A stretch of 64,000 nt of DNA from Stenotrophomonas maltophilia (GTDB lineage: Bacteria > Pseudomonadota > Gammaproteobacteria > Xanthomonadales > Xanthomonadaceae): NCBI RefSeq assembly GCF_006974125.1, contig NZ_CP037858.1, positions 434,001-498,000 of the forward strand, read 5' to 3'. The notes beneath the pieces are model-generated. The model was not told the origin of the DNA and did not search any database. It saw only the letters and a program-made list of their open reading frames with translations. Position numbers and translations under genes: made by a program. Below are positions 60,546-64,000 of the stretch, in pieces. How positions within the stretch are numbered: the first letter of the stretch is position 1; each line of letters begins with the position of its first letter.

Positions 60546-61220
60546 ATGACCCGCCTGCTCATCATCGAAGACAACCCCGAGCTGGTTGCCAATCTGTATG
60601 CCTTCTTTGAACCGCTGGGCTACGTACTGGACGACGCCCGCGACGGCGCCAGCGGACTGCGCCGGGCCACGCAGCACGACTACGACGCCATCCTGCTGGA
60701 CCTGATGCTGCCGCGGCTGGACGGCATGACGCTGTGCCAGAAGCTGCGCCAGGAATTCCAGAACCCGGTACCGATCCTGATGCTGACCGCGCGCGATCCG
60801 GTCGAAGACCGCGTGCAGGGCCTGGCCCTGGGCGCGGATGACTACCTGGTCAAACCGTTCTCGCTGATGGAACTGGATGCACGGATCAAGGCCCTGGTGC
60901 GGCGGGCACAGGGTCGCCAGGTCCAGAGCGTGCTGGCGTGGAAGGACCTGCAGGTGGACACGCGCTCGCCACAGGCCTGGCGGCAAGGCCGCTGCATCGC
61001 GCTGACGCCCACGTCGCACAAGCTGCTGATGTGCCTGGTGCGTGCGGCGCCCGCCGTGGTGCGCAAGCAGGAGATGGAATACCTGGTCTGGGGCGACGAG
61101 CCACCGGACAGCGGCGCGCTGCGAACCCACATCCATGAACTGCGCCTGCAGGTGGATCGCAGCTTCGATACCGCGCTGATCACCACGGTGCACAGCGTCG
61201 GCTGGCGCATGCAGGCGTGA
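60546..61220 (+). CDS. OmpR/PhoB-family response regulator
   Basis: 224 residues from ATG 60546. Receiver: LLIIEDNPELV acidic pair, phospho-acceptor Asp in AILLDLMLPRLDG (about 51), Thr in LMLTARD and Lys in DDYLVKPFS. C-terminal winged helix reads LTPTSHKLLMCLVRAAPAVV and LRTHIHELRLQVD. Partner kinase gene overlaps its stop. Likely controls the downstream lipid and lipid A genes (inference from order). Confidence 0.94.
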   Translation: MTRLLIIEDNPELVANLYAFFEPLGYVLDDARDGASGLRRATQHDYDAILLDLMLPRLDGMTLCQKLRQEFQNPVPILMLTARDPVEDRVQGLALGADDYLVKPFSLMELDARIKALVRRAQGRQVQSVLAWKDLQVDTRSPQAWRQGRCIALTPTSHKLLMCLVRAAPAVVRKQEMEYLVWGDEPPDSGALRTHIHELRLQVDRSFDTALITTVHSVGWRMQA

Positions 61221-62449
61221 GTCCTGCCTCCCTCTACCGCCGCCTGAGCCTGCGTGCCCGCATCACGATCTCGTTCGTGCTGTTGATGGCCGGTGCCATG
61301 GGTTTCATCGTTCTGGCCGAACAGGTCGACTACGACCAGGTCCGGGCTGCTGTCGTCGCGCGGACCCAGCACGGTGAAGTGCAAAGACTGCAGGCTGCGC
61401 TGGCTCGTGGCCAACGCCCCACCCTGCCACCGGGGACCCAGCTGTTCGATGCCGATGACGTGCCTGTCGTGCTGCGCCAGTACGGCCCGGGCCATCACGG
61501 CGAAGAGGCGCCCAACGAGTGGCACCTGAGCGTCTTCGACAACGGCGACCAGCGCTACTACCTGCTGCAGGACGCGGCGCACTATGGCTATCTGGAACAC
61601 CTGATCAATGCCTTCGCGGCACTGGTCATTTCGATCTGCGTGCTCTGCGCCTTCCTGATCGGTCGCAAGGTAGCGACGCACGTCATCGCGCCCATCACGC
61701 GATTGGCGGACGCGGTGCAGGACGGCCAGAAGCCCTTTCCCTACCAGGACGCGCGCGATGAGATCGGTGTACTCGCCCGCGCGTTCGCCCGGCACAGTGA
61801 CGAGCTCGAACGGTTCCTGCATCGCGAACAGTGCTTCAGCGGCGATGCCAGCCACGAGCTCCGCACGCCGCTGGCCATCATCGGCGGCGCTGCGGAGACA
61901 TTGGCCTGCCAGCTTCCGGCCGAGAGTCACCTGGTTCCCAGCGCAGAGCGCATCCTGCGCACCACCCAGGAGATGCAGCGCCAGCTGACCTGCCTGCTGC
62001 TGCTCTCACGCGCCCCCAGCACCGTGCCACGCAATGAGGTGGCCCTGCGTCCGCTGATCGAATCCTGCATGGAGCGTTGCCAGCCCTGGATTTCCGGCAA
62101 GCCGGTGATCGTTGCGTTTGATGCCCGGCATGACGCCGTGCTGGACACCAACGCGGATCTGGCGCACAGCGTGATCTGGAACCTGCTGCGCAACGCCTGC
62201 CAGTACACTGAAAGGGGCGAAGTGAGGATCACCCTCCACGACACCACACTCATCATCGCCGACACGGGACCCGGCCTGCCCTCCAGTATCGACCCACAGC
62301 AGTTCCAGCGTTTCCTGCCCGGCAGCCCGCACAGTGGCGAAGGACTGGGGCTGTCGATCGTGCAGCGCATCGTCGAGCACCTGGGCTGGAGGATGACGGT
62401 GCATTCCTCGCAGCAGGGATGCCGGTTCAGCCTGGAGTGGCCCATCTGA
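61217..62449 (+). CDS. Sensor histidine kinase
   Basis: 410 residues, GTG start overlapping the regulator stop. Membrane segments near 18-40 and 132-152 border a periplasmic sensor of about 90 residues; a HAMP-like region follows, the H-box is FSGDASHELRTPLAIIGGAA, the N-box LLRNACQYTERGEV, and G-boxes IADTGPGLPSS and GEGLGLSIVQRIV. All catalytic motifs are intact. Signal unknown. Confidence 0.94.
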   Translation: MSPASLYRRLSLRARITISFVLLMAGAMGFIVLAEQVDYDQVRAAVVARTQHGEVQRLQAALARGQRPTLPPGTQLFDADDVPVVLRQYGPGHHGEEAPNEWHLSVFDNGDQRYYLLQDAAHYGYLEHLINAFAALVISICVLCAFLIGRKVATHVIAPITRLADAVQDGQKPFPYQDARDEIGVLARAFARHSDELERFLHREQCFSGDASHELRTPLAIIGGAAETLACQLPAESHLVPSAERILRTTQEMQRQLTCLLLLSRAPSTVPRNEVALRPLIESCMERCQPWISGKPVIVAFDARHDAVLDTNADLAHSVIWNLLRNACQYTERGEVRITLHDTTLIIADTGPGLPSSIDPQQFQRFLPGSPHSGEGLGLSIVQRIVEHLGWRMTVHSSQQGCRFSLEWPI

Positions 62450-62508
62450 CGGTTTCCTGACGCGCGCCTGCACATGCTGGGGGTTGCTCACTTCACGGCG
62501 GAAACGGC

Positions 62509-62895
62509 ATGCAGCACCCCAAGGACAGCGGCAAGTACCCGCACGGCAAGACCGGCCTGAGCCGCATCTTCCACACCCTCATCCATTCGCGCGATGGTTT
62601 CATCGCCACCTTCCGCGGCGAGGCTGCCTTTCGCCAACTGCTGCTTCTGCACGCGCTGTTGATCATTGCAGCGTTCGTGCTGGACATCAGCAAGCTCGAA
62701 CGGGCGCTGGTGCTGGCGGTCTGCTTCATCAGCCTGCTGGTGGAACTGCTCAACTCGGCGATCGAAGCAGTGGTCGATCGCATCTCTCTGGAGCAGCATC
62801 CGCTGTCCAAGAACGCCAAGGACATGGGCAGCGCCGCGCAGACCACCGCACTGTTGATGGTGGGCGCGGTGTGGGGCGTGATCCTGCTGGGCTAG
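62509..62895 (+). CDS. dgkA: Diacylglycerol kinase DgkA
   Basis: 128 residues with three membrane helices. The signature LLVELLNSAIEAVVDRIS carries the catalytic Glu and Asn; RDGFIATFRGEAAFRQ is typical of the N-terminal part. It recycles diacylglycerol to phosphatidate. Lipid A phosphoethanolamine transferases release diacylglycerol, so its position before such a gene makes metabolic sense. Confidence 0.95.
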   Translation: MQHPKDSGKYPHGKTGLSRIFHTLIHSRDGFIATFRGEAAFRQLLLLHALLIIAAFVLDISKLERALVLAVCFISLLVELLNSAIEAVVDRISLEQHPLSKNAKDMGSAAQTTALLMVGAVWGVILLG

Positions 62896-62968
62896 TCCGC
62901 CCAACCTGACAACTTCCTGATAAAGCGGTTTCGATACTGCGCGCACTCCCGCTCCACGGAACCTGCTC

Positions 62969-64000
62969 GTGCGTCAATGCCGCCGTATTCCACGGCCCCA
63001 TCCGATCATTCTGGTCTGGGCCGCCGCACTGTTCTTCACCACAATTGGAAACATCGCCCTCTGGAAGACATTGTGGGGGCTGATCGACCTCAACAGCCTG
63101 CGCAGCGTGCTGTTCCTGGCCAGCCTGCCGGTGGTGCTGTTCTGCCTGCTCAACCTGATGCTGACGCCACTGCTGGCACTGCCGTTCCTGCGCAGGCCGC
63201 TGCTGGTGCTGCTCGTTGTCGTCAGCGCCGCCTGCAGCTACTTCATGCTGCACTACAACGTGCTGATCGATCGCAGCATGGTGCAGAACGTGTTCGAGAC
63301 CAACCAGGCCGAACTGAACGCCTATCTCTCGCTGCCACTGCTGTTGACCCTGCTGGCGCTGGGCGTGCTGCCCGCTGCCGGGCTGGCCCTGGTGCGCACC
63401 ACCAGCGGGGCCGGTTCGATACGTTCGCTGCTGGTGTGGCCGGCCAGCGTTCTGGCGTCATTGCTGGTACTGCTGGCAATCGGCTTCGCGTTCTACAAGG
63501 ACTACTCCTCGCTGCTGCGCAACAACCGCCATCTCCGTGACCAGGTGCTGCCGTTGAACGTCGTGCGCCATACCCACGGTTATCTGAAAGGTCTCTACAG
63601 CACCCGCCAGCAACCCTTGCGCCCGATCGGCATGGACGCCCGGCGCGTACCGGGCCCGCGTCCGAAGCTGGTGATCATGGTCGTCGGCGAGACCGCGCGC
63701 TCACAGAACTTCCAGCTCAACGGCTACCCACGCGCGACCAATCCCCGGCTCTCGCGCAAGGAAGGCGTCATCAGCTTCAATGATGTCTCGTCATGCGGAA
63801 CCGCAACGGCGATCTCGGTGCCGTGCATGTTCTCGCAGATGACCCGCAGCCAGTACGACGATGTTCGCGCAGCGACCGAGGAGAACGTGCTCGACATCCT
63901 GCAGCGCACCGGCATCAGCGTGCTCTGGCGCAACAACAACAACGGCGGCTGCAAGGGCGTGTGCGAACGCGTGCCGACCGAGGACATGCCCGCGTTGAAG
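62969..64000 (+). CDS. Phosphoethanolamine-lipid A transferase (EptA/MCR family), partial (C-terminus beyond window)
   Basis: 344 codons from a GTG at 62969 to the window edge; family members have about 540. Five N-terminal membrane segments are followed by the catalytic domain: VVGETARSQNFQLNGYPRAT (metal-binding Glu) and SSCGTATAISVPCMFSQMTR (nucleophile Thr). It would transfer phosphoethanolamine to lipid A, lowering polymyxin binding. The upstream order regulator-kinase-dgkA-eptA recalls the context reported for mcr-8 (copR-baeS-dgkA). Whether it is active cannot be seen from the fragment. Confidence 0.92.
   Translation, partial: MRQCRRIPRPHPIILVWAAALFFTTIGNIALWKTLWGLIDLNSLRSVLFLASLPVVLFCLLNLMLTPLLALPFLRRPLLVLLVVVSAACSYFMLHYNVLIDRSMVQNVFETNQAELNAYLSLPLLLTLLALGVLPAAGLALVRTTSGAGSIRSLLVWPASVLASLLVLLAIGFAFYKDYSSLLRNNRHLRDQVLPLNVVRHTHGYLKGLYSTRQQPLRPIGMDARRVPGPRPKLVIMVVGETARSQNFQLNGYPRATNPRLSRKEGVISFNDVSSCGTATAISVPCMFSQMTRSQYDDVRAATEENVLDILQRTGISVLWRNNNNGGCKGVCERVPTEDMPALK

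Noticed and set aside
1..64000. CRISPR arrays, rRNA genes, replication origin
   Set aside because: No regularly spaced direct repeats with unique spacers, no rRNA-like stretches and no DnaA-box cluster were noticed while reading.

Overview
The window looks like a chromosome segment of a high-GC gammaproteobacterium of the Xanthomonadaceae, most likely Stenotrophomonas maltophilia or a close relative. The reasons are the GC-rich coding style, many GTAG-type palindromic repeats of the kind known as SMAG elements in S. maltophilia, and the mix of genes: nar operon, AzlCD, an Hxc-like type II secretion locus and an MCR/EptA-type gene behind a two-component pair and dgkA. No rRNA, tRNA or CRISPR array was seen. 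The species call is inference.

Region 1 (1-14790, minus strand): an apparent phosphate-scavenging secretion island. In transcription order it holds a barrel-less STN/TonB_C protein, an ECF sigma factor, a FecR anti-sigma factor, two paralogous unknown proteins, type II secretion genes gspG-K-L-M-D-E-F (no H, I, J, C or N), a DING/PstS-like secreted protein and the start of a two-partner-secretion exoprotein. The order strongly recalls the Pseudomonas aeruginosa PUMA3 (vreA-vreI-vreR), hxc, pdtA region.

Region 2 (14791-19255): a repeat-rich gap, an Lrp-type regulator divergent from azlCD (branched-chain amino-acid export), and a coupled PAS protein plus diflavin reductase with an FNR-type box upstream.

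Region 3 (19265-46315): a molybdenum and anaerobic nitrate-respiration island. A ModE regulator faces a TonB-dependent receptor; the gap between them holds a perfect FNR box and a perfect 9-6-9 ModE-type palindrome. The receptor is followed by a DUF2478 protein, a FecCD/MolABC-type ABC transporter and a methyltransferase. Next come modABC, an FNR-type regulator, a HemN-like protein without its iron-sulfur motif, narK, a parvulin, narIJHG, a second narK, and molybdenum cofactor genes mobA, moaE, moaD, moeA, moaCB and moaA. FNR-type boxes recur at several transcription-unit starts. The parts fit together: metal uptake, cofactor synthesis, nitrate transport and nitrate reductase, with one oxygen sensor encoded in the middle.

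Region 4 (46510-56127): small hypotheticals, a structured non-coding stretch, then an RHS polymorphic-toxin locus of less uniform composition with immunity-like genes, an orphan RHS tip joined by recombination to a broken upstream gene, and an IS3 transposase remnant.

Region 5 (56478-64000): a secreted alpha/beta hydrolase, several small exported or lipoprotein genes of unknown function, an OmpR/histidine-kinase pair, diacylglycerol kinase dgkA, and the first 344 codons of a phosphoethanolamine transferase (lipid A modification, MCR/EptA family) running off the window.
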